Below the pieces are notes generated by a model. The model made no database searches. It worked only from the letters and a program-made list of their open reading frames with translations, and was not told where the DNA came from. The translations under genes and the position numbers were made by a program. Positions 36,000 through 45,500 of a stretch of DNA of 64,000 nt are shown piece after piece. The stretch is from NCBI RefSeq assembly GCF_008084905.1, contig NZ_VSFC01000042.1, positions 1 through 64,000 on the forward strand, written 5' to 3'. The stretch is from Xanthomarina maritima (GTDB taxonomy: Bacteria > Bacteroidota > Bacteroidia > Flavobacteriales > Flavobacteriaceae). Position 1 is the first letter of the stretch. The number at the start of each line of letters is the position of its first letter.

Positions 36000-36779
36000 A
36001 TGAACAAACAACCAATAGGTATATTCGATTCTGGTGTAGGAGGCACATCCATCTGGAAGGAACTAAATCTTTTACTTCCTAAAGAAAACACCATATATCT
36101 TGCAGATAGCAAGAATGCACCTTATGGAGAAAAAACTAAGGAAGAGATTATAGCATTAAGTAAAAAAAACATCGATTTACTTATAGAAAAGAATTGCAAA
36201 CTAATAATAGTTGCATGTAATACAGCTACTACCAATGCTATAAAAATATTAAGAGACAATTATAATCTGCCTATAATTGGTATTGAACCAGCAATAAAAC
36301 CTGCTGCTTTACAAACAAAAACTAAAGCCATAGGAATTCTAGCTACAAAAGGCACACTTTCAAGCGAATTATTTCATAAAACTACAAATGTATTTACTAA
36401 TGGAATTAAAGTAGTAGAACAAGTTGGAGAAGGCATAGTACAACTAATAGAATCTGGTAAAATAAATTCAGAAGAGATGTCTTCTCTTTTAAAAATTTAT
36501 ATGAAGCCTATGCTAGATACCAATATAGATTATTTGGTTTTAGGATGTACACATTATCCCTATCTAATGCCTCAGCTTCTAGAATTATTACCAAAAAACA
36601 TAAAAATAATTGATTCTGGCGAAGCAGTAGCCAGACAAACGCAAGCAGTTTTAAAACAACATCTCCTTTTAAATAGCGCTACAAGCAAACCTAAAATTAA
36701 ATTTTATTCTAATGGAAATCCTGAAGTTTTAGCTTCACTTATTGGAGAAAAGTATTCAGTAGAGTATTTAAACTTTTAG
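36000..36779 (+). CDS. murI: Glutamate racemase
   Basis: A 259-residue enzyme that makes D-glutamate for peptidoglycan. The N-terminal signature is IGIFDSGVGGTSIWKE. The two catalytic Cys regions are VACNTATTNA and LGCTHYPYL. The ATG at 36000 is preferred over a TTG 9 nt upstream. It follows the terminator directly, so its promoter must overlap the 3' end of the preceding unit. Confidence 0.95.
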   Translation: MNKQPIGIFDSGVGGTSIWKELNLLLPKENTIYLADSKNAPYGEKTKEEIIALSKKNIDLLIEKNCKLIIVACNTATTNAIKILRDNYNLPIIGIEPAIKPAALQTKTKAIGILATKGTLSSELFHKTTNVFTNGIKVVEQVGEGIVQLIESGKINSEEMSSLLKIYMKPMLDTNIDYLVLGCTHYPYLMPQLLELLPKNIKIIDSGEAVARQTQAVLKQHLLLNSATSKPKIKFYSNGNPEVLASLIGEKYSVEYLNF

Positions 36780-36788
36780 TACTATATT

Positions 36789-37283
36789 TTATTTTCGTTT
36801 AAATTTAAAATCAACTTTCCTATTTTCCCCTTTAATTGTTCCTTCTATCCAAGCAAAAATTGAATCTTTTACTGGATTAGAATAAGAAATTTTTGTAGGA
36901 AAGTCATGATCAGGGTTTTCAAAAGTATATACTTTATTGTCTGTAGGCAACATTTTAAATATTACTGGTCTGTTATCATTTTGATTATACGCTGTAACCG
37001 TAAATAATACCTCATCCTTATTTTGCTGAACTAATACATGTTCAGCAAAAACAGTATCATTTTCAACTAATGTAAAACTATGCGAAAATAAAGTGCTATC
37101 ATTTAATTTAGACCAATTTTCATAAGATTGAGATTCTTCAGATATATTTGTCCAATTACCAATTAACCACTGCAAATCTTCTATTCTATCATAACTTTTA
37201 AGGGGTTTAACTGGTTGTTTTTCTTCATTTTTACAACCTACAAAAATCCCAAAAGCCAATGTTATTATTATTAATTTTTTCAT
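36789..37283 (-). CDS. DUF6265-like lipoprotein
   Basis: A 164-residue exported protein with lipobox GIFVGCK. The mature part begins with the pattern LQWLIGNWTN and ends with a beta-rich FENPDHDFPTKISYS, the form of DUF6265 (a lipocalin-like small domain). Function unknown. It follows the carbonic anhydrase-like gene by 1 nt, so the two are translated together. Confidence 0.7.
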   Translation of the reverse strand: MKKLIIITLAFGIFVGCKNEEKQPVKPLKSYDRIEDLQWLIGNWTNISEESQSYENWSKLNDSTLFSHSFTLVENDTVFAEHVLVQQNKDEVLFTVTAYNQNDNRPVIFKMLPTDNKVYTFENPDHDFPTKISYSNPVKDSIFAWIEGTIKGENRKVDFKFKRK

Positions 37284-37284
37284 A

Positions 37285-37803
37285 TTAATCTACTTTAAAC
37301 CAACTAGAATATTTTACATAATTTTCAGCAATTCTATTTATCTCACCAGATATCAATTCCTTACTTATATCTTTCACTTTTCTAGCTGGTACACCAGCAT
37401 ATATACTTCCTGCTTCAACTATAGTATTTTGTGTTACAACAGCTCCAGCTGCAATAATACTATTGCTTTCAACAATACAATCGTCCATAACAATACTTCC
37501 CATTCCTATTAACACATTGTTTTTAATAGTACAACCATGTACAATAGCATTATGACCAATTGAAACATTATTTCCAATAGTTGTTGGAGATTTTTGATAT
37601 GTTGCATGAATAACTGCTCCATCTTGAACGTTGACTTTATTTCCCATTTTAATAAAGTGAACATCACCTCTAATAACAGCATTAAACCAAACACTACAGT
37701 CGTTTCCCATAGTTACTTCTCCAACTATAGTGGCATTTTCTGCTATAAAACAATTGTCTGGAATAATTGGTTCTTTTCCATTTACAGGCATAATTATTGG
37801 CAT
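37285..37803 (-). CDS. Gamma-class carbonic anhydrase-like hexapeptide protein
   Basis: A 172-residue left-handed beta-helix protein. The family start is FIAENATIVGEVTMGNDCSV, the Arg-Gly-Asp motif is in NAVIRGDVHFI, and the zinc His residues are in HATYQKSP and SIGHNAIVHGCT. Members bind CO2/bicarbonate or act as acyltransferases without carbonic anhydrase activity. It is coupled to the DUF6265 lipoprotein. Confidence 0.88.
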   Translation of the reverse strand: MPIIMPVNGKEPIIPDNCFIAENATIVGEVTMGNDCSVWFNAVIRGDVHFIKMGNKVNVQDGAVIHATYQKSPTTIGNNVSIGHNAIVHGCTIKNNVLIGMGSIVMDDCIVESNSIIAAGAVVTQNTIVEAGSIYAGVPARKVKDISKELISGEINRIAENYVKYSSWFKVD

Positions 37804-37850
37804 AACTTAAAATATTAAAATCTATAAAGAATAAAAGTAATGAAAAAATA

Positions 37851-37874
37851 AAAGCCTTGAAATTTCAAGGCTTT
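37851..37874 (-). terminator. Terminator of the PorP/SprF-like gene
   Basis: A perfect 24-base palindrome (AAAGCCTTGAAA / TTTCAAGGCTTT) lies 7 nt past the stop codon on the minus strand, followed by a T-rich stretch. Confidence 0.8.
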
Positions 37875-37881
37875 ATATCAT

Positions 37882-38892
37882 TTAATTTATTGCAGGACAG
37901 TTACAATGGTAACGTTCTTTTTTGCAACCAAATTTATAACCTAACGTTATTTGATGAAATCCGCCATTGTTATAAACAACAGAATTTGCTTGATAAGAAT
38001 ACGTATAAGCAAACATAAAGTTTTTATAATCTACCCCTAATAAAGGAGTTATATATTGTAACTTTTGACTTGAAACTTCAGTTCCATCTTGAAATTCAGC
38101 TCCATCTAAACTTCTTCTGTATGAAATTCCTCCCCATAAATTACCAAATTCCATTTCTTTATAAGCTTTCGCATTTATATCGATTGATGATTCTTTGGTT
38201 CCATCTTTATAAATAAACAAAGTTGATGGTTCAAAACTCCATTCACTTCCAAATTTCTGAAATACATATCCAGCACTTAATAAAAACTCTCGTGGATTAT
38301 CGTATGCAAAAAGTCCATTTTCATTCGAATTTACACCTTCATTTTTAAGCATATTTTTTACTGTAGCATGAGCGTAAAAATTATATAAGAAATATGAAAA
38401 CCCAAAATCTATATTAAAATTAGTAGCACTTTGTTCAATACCAGCAACTATAGGATCAAAAGGTTCGTTTACAAAAGCCGTTTCATCAAGTTTATACTGT
38501 ATTGCTCCAATACTCAACCCAAAAGAAAGCATATTTAAATCTACCTCACTTCTTGAAAACATAATATGGTGTGCGTAGGTTAGGTAAAATCCATTATTAG
38601 AATGGTATCCATTTTTATCTGAATATAAGATTGCTCCAATACCAGAATTAGATTCCCCAATTCTACCATTTATACTTGCAGTTAATAAACTAGGTGCATC
38701 TTCATCTCCAAACCATTGTTGACGTCCAGTTATTCTAATTTTAGCACAATTAGCTGCACCAGCCATAGATGGATGAATTAAATAATAATTATCGGTTAAA
38801 TAATCTGAATATATTGGCATTCCTTCTTGAGAATTAGCTGTTAGTGCAAGTAAAAACACACAAGCTAATATATAGAACCGTTTTAATATCAT
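37882..38892 (-). CDS. PorP/SprF-family type IX secretion outer-membrane protein
   Basis: A 336-residue beta-barrel protein with signal peptide ending ALTANSQ and the family start GMPIYSDYLTDNYYLIHPSMAGA. The repeated strand pattern includes SFGLSIGAIQYKLDETAF. PorP is a core secretion protein, whereas SprF-type paralogues serve a single large adhesin encoded next door. This one has no adhesin neighbour, so it may be the core PorP. The C terminus reads GCKKERYHCNCPAIN, with three Cys after the last strand. TATATTTG boxes lie upstream (38990-38983 and 39094-39087, minus strand). Confidence 0.85.
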   Translation of the reverse strand: MILKRFYILACVFLLALTANSQEGMPIYSDYLTDNYYLIHPSMAGAANCAKIRITGRQQWFGDEDAPSLLTASINGRIGESNSGIGAILYSDKNGYHSNNGFYLTYAHHIMFSRSEVDLNMLSFGLSIGAIQYKLDETAFVNEPFDPIVAGIEQSATNFNIDFGFSYFLYNFYAHATVKNMLKNEGVNSNENGLFAYDNPREFLLSAGYVFQKFGSEWSFEPSTLFIYKDGTKESSIDINAKAYKEMEFGNLWGGISYRRSLDGAEFQDGTEVSSQKLQYITPLLGVDYKNFMFAYTYSYQANSVVYNNGGFHQITLGYKFGCKKERYHCNCPAIN

Positions 38893-39143
38893 AATTTTAG
38901 TTTTCAGGGACTCTATTTAATTTTTTCGAAATATAGGCTAAATATAAAACTTAATTTTTGCAATAAAATTATAAATAGAAACCAAATATATAAAAATTAC
39001 TGTTTCTCAGTCTCTAAACAAAAGTTAAAGACTAACTTTAATAAAGAGATAAAAAAATATTCTCGCTTTTTAAAAAACGAAAAAGCCAAATATATGGATT
39101 ACTAAAGTTATCTTTTAGTATTTTTGTCAAAAATTTTATCAAT

Positions 39144-40046
39144 ATGAATACTTTTCAAGTTTCTATTAAAGAAACTTCCAATAATAGCATTTTAAAATTC
39201 GAAATTAATCAGTTTATTACACAACATCAAAGCTTCGAATTCAACAACATTGATGAGGCTAAAAATTCGCCATTAGCACAACAATTATTCTATCTACCAT
39301 TTGTAAAAAAAGTTTATATATCTGGCAATTTTATTGCAGTTGAAAGATATAACATTGTAGAATGGAAAGATGTTCAAAATGAAGTAGCTGAACAAATAGA
39401 ATCCTATTTAAATGATGGAGGCGTTGTAGTAGAAGAAACTTCAGTGCCAAAAAAAGTGCCTGTTACAGTTTATGCTGAAAGCACTCCTAATCCGTCTGCT
39501 ATGAAATTTGTCGCTAATAAAAAATTAGCTACTTCTTCTTTTGAATTTACTTCTATAGACGAAGCCAAACTATCTCCTTTAGCGACAGAATTATTCCATT
39601 TCCCATTTGTAAAAGGAGTTTTTATAGATGAAAATTTTGTGTCTATTACAAAATATGAGGTTGCTGAATGGAACAATATTACTATGGAACTTCGAGAATT
39701 TATAAGAAGTTATATAGAACAAGGAAAAGAAATATTACTTCCTGATGCTCAAAAAGTTTTAAATAAAACTACAGAACAATTAGATAAATCTTTCGACGAT
39801 TTAGATGATATTTCTAAACAAATTATCAATATTCTTGAAGAGTATATTAAACCAGCTGTTGCAAGTGATGGTGGAAATATTCAATTCACTTCTTACAATC
39901 CAGAAAGCAAAGTGGTAGAAGTTGTTTTACAAGGTGCTTGTAGTGGTTGTCCTTCTTCAACCTATACACTTAAGAGTGGTATTGAAAATGTTTTAAAAGA
40001 AATGTTACAAGATAAAATTAGCAGTGTTGTTGCTATAAACGGTTAA
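39144..40046 (+). CDS. NifU-type iron-sulfur scaffold with duplicated N domain
   Basis: A 300-residue protein with three parts. Residues 1-90 and 108-200 are two copies of the Nfu N-terminal domain (shared pattern IDEAK-x-SPLA-x(4)-F-x(2)-PFVK). Residues 220-300 are the NifU C-terminal domain with the cluster-binding C266-S-G-C269. Only the second copy has the TPNPSAMKF motif typical of Nfu; the first has diverged there. It likely carries a 4Fe-4S cluster to apo-proteins in the cytoplasm. TATTTTTG at 39119-39126 is a possible -7 box. Confidence 0.88.
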   Translation: MNTFQVSIKETSNNSILKFEINQFITQHQSFEFNNIDEAKNSPLAQQLFYLPFVKKVYISGNFIAVERYNIVEWKDVQNEVAEQIESYLNDGGVVVEETSVPKKVPVTVYAESTPNPSAMKFVANKKLATSSFEFTSIDEAKLSPLATELFHFPFVKGVFIDENFVSITKYEVAEWNNITMELREFIRSYIEQGKEILLPDAQKVLNKTTEQLDKSFDDLDDISKQIINILEEYIKPAVASDGGNIQFTSYNPESKVVEVVLQGACSGCPSSTYTLKSGIENVLKEMLQDKISSVVAING

Positions 40047-40068
40047 ATTTATTAATATATAATAATTG

Positions 40069-40098
40069 AAAGGCGTCCTATATTTGGACGCCTTTTTT
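40069..40098 (+). terminator. Terminator of the nifU-like gene
   Basis: A 10-bp stem (AAAGGCGTCC / GGACGCCTTT) with a 7-nt loop ends in T6, 23 nt past the stop codon. Confidence 0.85.
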
Positions 40099-40125
40099 AT
40101 GTTTTTAATTCATTAACTTTGATAA

Positions 40126-42228
40126 ATGAAGTATCAACTCTTACTTATTTTTGGTATTCTAGTAAGTTGTCAAGGACAAAATAAAAAATCTATGAATCAT
40201 ACATATACAAACAACTTAATTCACGAAACCAGTCCTTATCTACTTCAACATGCACATAACCCTGTAGATTGGAATCCATGGAACGAAACTACTCTAAAAA
40301 AGGCGAAAGAAGAAAACAAATTAATATTAGTAAGTGTAGGTTATGCAGCTTGCCATTGGTGTCATGTTATGGAACACGAAAGCTTTGAAGACACTATTGT
40401 TGCTAAGGTTATGAATTCTAAATTCATAAACATTAAAGTGGATAGAGAAGAGCGTCCAGATGTAGACCAAGTCTACATGAATGCTGTCCAACTTATGACA
40501 GGAAGTGGTGGATGGCCTTTAAATGTTGTAACACTTCCAGATGGCAGACCAGTTTGGGGAGGAACTTATTTTAGAAAAGAACAATGGATAAGTGCCTTAG
40601 AGCAAATCTCAGATTTATATATTAGAAATCCTGAAAAACTTTATGATTATGCAGACAAATTAGAACAAGGTATTAAATCTATGGACATTGTTGCACTTAA
40701 TACTAATGAAGCTGAATTTGATGTTGAATATATAGAGGAAACACTAAAAAATTGGGAAACATATTTCGACCATAGAGAAGGTGGACTAAAACGTGCACCT
40801 AAATTTATGATGCCTAATAATTACCATTTTTTATTACGTTATGCTTATCAATCTAACAATATTAAACTTCAAGAATTTGTAAATCTTACCTTAACTCAAA
40901 TGGCATATGGTGGCATCTACGATCAAGTTGGAGGTGGTTTTTCACGCTATGCAACTGACGTGAATTGGCATGTACCACATTTTGAAAAAATGTTATATGA
41001 TAATGGACAGCTTGTTAGTTTATATTCTGATGCCTACCTTATTACTAAAAACAAACTGTACAAAGATGTTGTTTTTGAAACATTAGAGTTTATTAACAGA
41101 GAATTAACCTCAACAAATGGAGCCTTCTACTCTTCTTTAGATGCAGATAGTAATACGCCAGAAGGTCACTTAGAAGAAGGTGCTTTTTATGTTTGGCAAA
41201 AAGAAGAATTACAAAAATTATTAACTTTAGATTTCGACTTGTTTTCAGATTATTACAACATCAACAATTATGGTTTATGGGAAAACAAAAATTATGTTTT
41301 AATAAGAAAGGATGACGATGAAAGCTTTCTTAAAAAACATAATTTATCAATCGAAGCATTAAATGAAAAGAAACAAAACTGGAAACAAATTCTTTTACAA
41401 ACTAGAGACAGAAGATCAAGACCAAGACTAGACGACAAAACTTTAACCTCTTGGAATGCTTTAATGTTAAAAGGTTTTGTAGATGCATATCGTGTGTTTG
41501 AGGAAGAAAACTTTTTAATTTCTGCTGAAAAAAATGCCAATTTCATTATACACAATCAATTGCGTGAAGATGGAGGATTAAATCATAATTTTAAAAATAA
41601 CACAAGTAACATTAATGGTTATTTAGAAGATTATGCAACAACCATAGATGCGTTTATTGGATTATATGAAAACACATTAGATGAAAAATGGCTTAATACA
41701 GCAAGAGATTTAACCAATTACACTTTCGATTATTTCTATGAAACTTCTAATAGCATGTTTTACTTCACTTCAAACGAAGACCCTTTGTTAGTAACCAGAA
41801 ATATAGAATATAGAGATAATGTAATTCCGGCAAGTAATTCTATAATGGCAAAAAACTTATTTAAGTTATCTCATTATTTTGATAATAAGTATTATTACAA
41901 AACAGCAACTAATATGTTGAATAATGTAAAACCTGAAATTGAAAATTATGGTTCAAACTATTCCAATTGGTTGGATTTAATGCTAAATTACACAAATCCT
42001 TTTTATGAAGTTGCTATTTCTGGACGTGAAGCAACACAAAAAATTAAAGACTTAAATAAATCATATATCCCAAATAAATTAATTATCGGAAGTACTCAAG
42101 AGTCTAACATGCCATTATTAAAAAATAGGTATGTAGAAAATGAAACCTATATTTATGTCTGTGTCAATAAAGCCTGTAAATTACCAGTAAAAGAAATAGA
42201 AAAGGCGATTGAATTATTAAAAAACTAA
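40126..42228 (+). CDS. DUF255 thioredoxin-like lipoprotein (YyaL/SPATA20 family)
   Basis: A 700-residue protein. The lipobox GILVSCQ is at about residues 10-16. The thioredoxin-like N domain has the family pattern [19 protein letters not shown] and the metal/redox motif [13 protein letters not shown]. It is followed by an alpha/alpha-barrel like six-hairpin glycosidases ([29 protein letters not shown]). Most homologues I know of are cytoplasmic, so the lipobox is noteworthy. Biological role not established. DUF1304 follows 5 nt downstream. Confidence 0.85.
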   Translation: MKYQLLLIFGILVSCQGQNKKSMNHTYTNNLIHETSPYLLQHAHNPVDWNPWNETTLKKAKEENKLILVSVGYAACHWCHVMEHESFEDTIVAKVMNSKFINIKVDREERPDVDQVYMNAVQLMTGSGGWPLNVVTLPDGRPVWGGTYFRKEQWISALEQISDLYIRNPEKLYDYADKLEQGIKSMDIVALNTNEAEFDVEYIEETLKNWETYFDHREGGLKRAPKFMMPNNYHFLLRYAYQSNNIKLQEFVNLTLTQMAYGGIYDQVGGGFSRYATDVNWHVPHFEKMLYDNGQLVSLYSDAYLITKNKLYKDVVFETLEFINRELTSTNGAFYSSLDADSNTPEGHLEEGAFYVWQKEELQKLLTLDFDLFSDYYNINNYGLWENKNYVLIRKDDDESFLKKHNLSIEALNEKKQNWKQILLQTRDRRSRPRLDDKTLTSWNALMLKGFVDAYRVFEEENFLISAEKNANFIIHNQLREDGGLNHNFKNNTSNINGYLEDYATTIDAFIGLYENTLDEKWLNTARDLTNYTFDYFYETSNSMFYFTSNEDPLLVTRNIEYRDNVIPASNSIMAKNLFKLSHYFDNKYYYKTATNMLNNVKPEIENYGSNYSNWLDLMLNYTNPFYEVAISGREATQKIKDLNKSYIPNKLIIGSTQESNMPLLKNRYVENETYIYVCVNKACKLPVKEIEKAIELLKN

Positions 42229-42233
42229 ATTTT

Positions 42234-42590
42234 GTGGAACTAGTAACTAACATTCTAATTGTATTTATAGCCATAGAACATGGTTACTTTTTAATTTTGG
42301 AAATGTTTTTATGGACCAAACCTAAAGGAATAAAAACTTTTGGATTAAAATCTAAATCTTTTGCTGAAGAAACTAAAGTACTAGCAGCAAATCAAGGATT
42401 ATATAATGGATTCTTAGCAGCAGGACTTCTTTTTTCACTGATTATCAACGATCAAGAAATATCTGTTTTCTTCTTGATTTGTATTTCCATTGCTGGAATT
42501 TATGGCGCTTATTCAACCGAAAAAATAAGACTATTCTATATCCAATCTTTACCAGCAATTATTACTTTGATTCTCATTTATTTTAAATAA
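42234..42590 (+). CDS. DUF1304 four-helix membrane protein
   Basis: A 118-residue integral membrane protein with four hydrophobic segments and the family signatures IEHGYFLILEMFLW and NQGLYNGFLAAGLLF. The start is GTG, 5 nt after the DUF255 stop; no in-frame ATG lies close. Function unknown. Confidence 0.85.
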   Translation: MELVTNILIVFIAIEHGYFLILEMFLWTKPKGIKTFGLKSKSFAEETKVLAANQGLYNGFLAAGLLFSLIINDQEISVFFLICISIAGIYGAYSTEKIRLFYIQSLPAIITLILIYFK

Positions 42591-42669
42591 TTCATATTTT
42601 CAATCTCTAATTAAACCTCTTGTTACAATCATTTTTTTTAACTTTACTAACTAATTTAAAATCAAAAAT

Positions 42670-43482
42670 ATGAATATCGAAAAATGGACTACTCTAGCCA
42701 TCGATTTAGCTACAGAATATGGCATAAAAATATTAGGTGCTATAATTATATGGATTATTGGTTCTTGGGTTATTAAAAAATTATTAAAAGGTACAAGTAC
42801 TGTAATGACTAGAAGAGGATTTGATGAAAGTCTTCAAAAATTCTTACTTAATTTATTAAACTGGACATTTAAAATATTATTAATTCTTGCCATTTTATCT
42901 CAACTTGGTGTAGAAACAACTTCATTTGCTGCTATTCTTGCTGCAGCTGGTTTAGCAGTTGGATTAGCTCTTCAAGGGTCTTTAGGTAATTTTGCTGGAG
43001 GTGTTTTAATTATGATATTCAAACCTATTAAAATTGGAGATTTAGTTGAAGCACAAGGGGAGATTGGTGTCGTAAAAGAAATTGAAATTTTTACCACCAA
43101 ATTAGTTGGACTTTCTAATAAAGAAATTATCATTCCTAATGGAGCACTTTCAAATGGAAATATAGTTAATTATTCTACGGAAGGAACTAGAAGAGTCGAT
43201 TTAACTATTGGTGTAGGTTATGATTCTGATATTAAGAAAACAAAAGAAGTATTAATGAATGTGTTAACATCAAACCCTAAAGTAATAGCAGATCCTGCAC
43301 CTACAGTTAACGTTTCTGAATTAGCAGATAGCTCTATAAATTTTGCGGTTAGACCTTGGTGTAAAACTGAAGATTATTGGGCTGTTTTCTTTGAGTCAAC
43401 TGAAAACATAAAAGAAGCTCTTGATGCTGCTGGAATAGAAATTCCTTATCCACATCAAGTTGAAATTCAGAAAAAAGGATAA
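42670..43482 (+). CDS. Small-conductance mechanosensitive channel (MscS family)
   Basis: A 270-residue channel with three membrane helices. The pore helix TM3 has the Ala/Gly packing pattern LAAAGLAVGLALQGSLGNFAGG, followed by IMIFKPIKIGDLVEAQG at the start of the beta domain and the C-terminal vestibule. It opens under membrane tension to release solutes on osmotic down-shock. Its 3' end faces tsaB with 1 nt between stops. Confidence 0.93.
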   Translation: MNIEKWTTLAIDLATEYGIKILGAIIIWIIGSWVIKKLLKGTSTVMTRRGFDESLQKFLLNLLNWTFKILLILAILSQLGVETTSFAAILAAAGLAVGLALQGSLGNFAGGVLIMIFKPIKIGDLVEAQGEIGVVKEIEIFTTKLVGLSNKEIIIPNGALSNGNIVNYSTEGTRRVDLTIGVGYDSDIKKTKEVLMNVLTSNPKVIADPAPTVNVSELADSSINFAVRPWCKTEDYWAVFFESTENIKEALDAAGIEIPYPHQVEIQKKG

Positions 43483-43483
43483 A

Positions 43484-44158
43484 TTATTTAGATTTTGGCT
43501 TTAAGGCTATAAAATCTTTTAAATAAAAAGGTTCAAAATAAGCGACATCTTCGATGTCGTTTTTTTTGTACTTATGGTAAGCTATTAAGCTCATTTCATT
43601 TGCTGAAGGTAATTTGTTTTCTATAAAATTAGCATTTTTATGTTGAATAATTGTTTTAGATTTATCAACTCCATTTCCAATAAAATAAACTGGTCCTTTT
43701 TCTAAATAATTATTAAAAGAATCTGCTTCTAGAATTTGAGCTTCTACAGCACGAATTTCATTATATTTTTCATCAAAAACTGCTGAATACACTTCCAACC
43801 GTCTAGCATCAAGCATGGGAATAATTACACCTTCATCAATTTTTACCTGATGTGCTAAAGCCTCTAAGGTAGACACTGAAATTAAGGGCTTCCCTAAAGC
43901 AAAACAAAGGCCTTTTGCAGCTGAAACTCCAATTCTCAATCCAGTATAAGAACCTGGTCCTTTACTAACTGAAATAGCTCCTAATTGAGTCGCTTTTAAA
44001 TTATTTTCTGCTAGAATTCTTTCAATAAAAACATGTAAACGCTCTGCATGAGAATATTCTTTACTATTATCTTCTAAAAGTGCAAAAGTCTCTCCTTGAT
44101 AAGAAAGAGAGACTGAGCAATTTGTTGTAGTTGTTTCTATGCTTAATATTGTTTCCAC
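43484..44158 (-). CDS. tsaB: tRNA t6A biosynthesis protein TsaB
   Basis: A 224-residue ASKHA-fold protein that partners TsaD and TsaE in making threonylcarbamoyladenosine at tRNA position 37. Signatures are ILSIETTTTNCSVSL at the N terminus and VSKGPGSYTGLRIGVSAAKG (about residues 64-83). It is the last gene of the exporter operon, 4 nt after the TolC-like gene. Confidence 0.95.
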   Translation of the reverse strand: METILSIETTTTNCSVSLSYQGETFALLEDNSKEYSHAERLHVFIERILAENNLKATQLGAISVSKGPGSYTGLRIGVSAAKGLCFALGKPLISVSTLEALAHQVKIDEGVIIPMLDARRLEVYSAVFDEKYNEIRAVEAQILEADSFNNYLEKGPVYFIGNGVDKSKTIIQHKNANFIENKLPSANEMSLIAYHKYKKNDIEDVAYFEPFYLKDFIALKPKSK

Positions 44159-44162
44159 TTAT

Positions 44163-45500
44163 TTAATCTACTAAAGATTTGCCAAGGTAAAAATCTAACA
44201 CTTTTGTTTTAAATACAAAATCGTATTTTGAATTAGTAAGATTAGATTGAGCATTTACTAATTGGATTCTTGTTTGTTCTAAATCGAACGCGTTTAAAGC
44301 TCCCATATTATATCTTTCTTGTGCATTTAAAAAAGATAATTCTTGAGCTTCTACAGCTTTTTTAGAAGCTTCGTATGTTTTATATGCTGCCTTAGCATCT
44401 GTAAAAGCACGTTGAATGTTACTCTCCAAATCTAATCTTGCTTGCTCTAAATCTAAAACCCTGTTTTCTTGTTGAATTTTAGTTTTTGCCACATTTGTTT
44501 TATTATCATAACCTGAAAATATTGGTATAGCAACATTTACTTGAAAATTATGAGATTTTTGATCATTCAACTGATCAAAGAATGAAGCCTCATCATCTGT
44601 TAAATTAGAAAAGAATACATTAGTTCCAAAGCCATATCCAAAGGTCACACTTGGTAAAAAACCACTTTTTGCTAAATCTGTACTTAACTTTGAATTTTCT
44701 ATGTTCTTCTCAGCTACTTTAACTTCTGGTCTATTCGCATAAGCATATTCCAAAATTGGATTAACATCATTATACATTAATGCTGCCGAAGGACTTTCGA
44801 TATCTTCAATAGCTACTTGAAACCCTTCATAAGGAAGTTGTAAAAATTGTGATAAACTAAGTAAAGCTAAATCGTAATTATTTTGAGCAATAGTTAAGTT
44901 TTGTTCATCTAGACTAGCTGTAGCAACAGCATCATAAACATTAGCTCTTGGTTGAACTCCAGCATCAACCAATTTATTAACTTGCTCTACTTGTGTTTTA
45001 GAAAAATCTACTTGTGCTAATGCTATTTCTAAATTCTCTTTATTAAACAACACATTTAAATAAGCATTTACCACATTTAAAGAAATATCATCTCTAATTC
45101 GATCTAGCTCCATCTGATTTATCTCTAAATTAAGTTGAGCTTGTTTGTACAAATTTGTATTTCTAAAACCATTAAAAATAGTCTGATTTAAATTTAGTCC
45201 AAGATTAGTGTTGTGACTTGTTCTATCCACAAACTGCCCTTGAAAGACTTCTTGATTCCCTAAGTTTAAACTTTGACTTGCTCTAGCACTTACAGATGGT
45301 AAAAAATTACCTTTCGTTTCAATAATATCTTGCTCATTTGATAATAGTACATTAGCCCCTTTTCTAACTGTTATATTATTCTCTAAGGCATAATTTACAC
45401 ATTCCTCAAGTGTCCATAATTTCTCTTGAGCAATTGAAGTAACACTTATAACAAGAATTAATATTGTTGTTGCAAATATGTTTTTATTCATCTTCATCAT
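44163..45500 (-). CDS. TolC-family outer-membrane channel
   Basis: A 445-residue protein with signal peptide (ATTILILVISVTSIAQE). It is a duplicated helical OEP structure, with the typical start LWTLEECVNYALENNI and NLNQTIFNGFRNTNLYKQA, and coiled coils in each half. It forms the outer-membrane exit duct for the adaptor and permeases encoded upstream. Three in-frame ATG codons (45500, 45497, 45491) are possible; all give a signal peptide, and the first overlaps the adaptor gene by 17 nt. Confidence 0.93.
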   Translation of the reverse strand: MMKMNKNIFATTILILVISVTSIAQEKLWTLEECVNYALENNITVRKGANVLLSNEQDIIETKGNFLPSVSARASQSLNLGNQEVFQGQFVDRTSHNTNLGLNLNQTIFNGFRNTNLYKQAQLNLEINQMELDRIRDDISLNVVNAYLNVLFNKENLEIALAQVDFSKTQVEQVNKLVDAGVQPRANVYDAVATASLDEQNLTIAQNNYDLALLSLSQFLQLPYEGFQVAIEDIESPSAALMYNDVNPILEYAYANRPEVKVAEKNIENSKLSTDLAKSGFLPSVTFGYGFGTNVFFSNLTDDEASFFDQLNDQKSHNFQVNVAIPIFSGYDNKTNVAKTKIQQENRVLDLEQARLDLESNIQRAFTDAKAAYKTYEASKKAVEAQELSFLNAQERYNMGALNAFDLEQTRIQLVNAQSNLTNSKYDFVFKTKVLDFYLGKSLVD

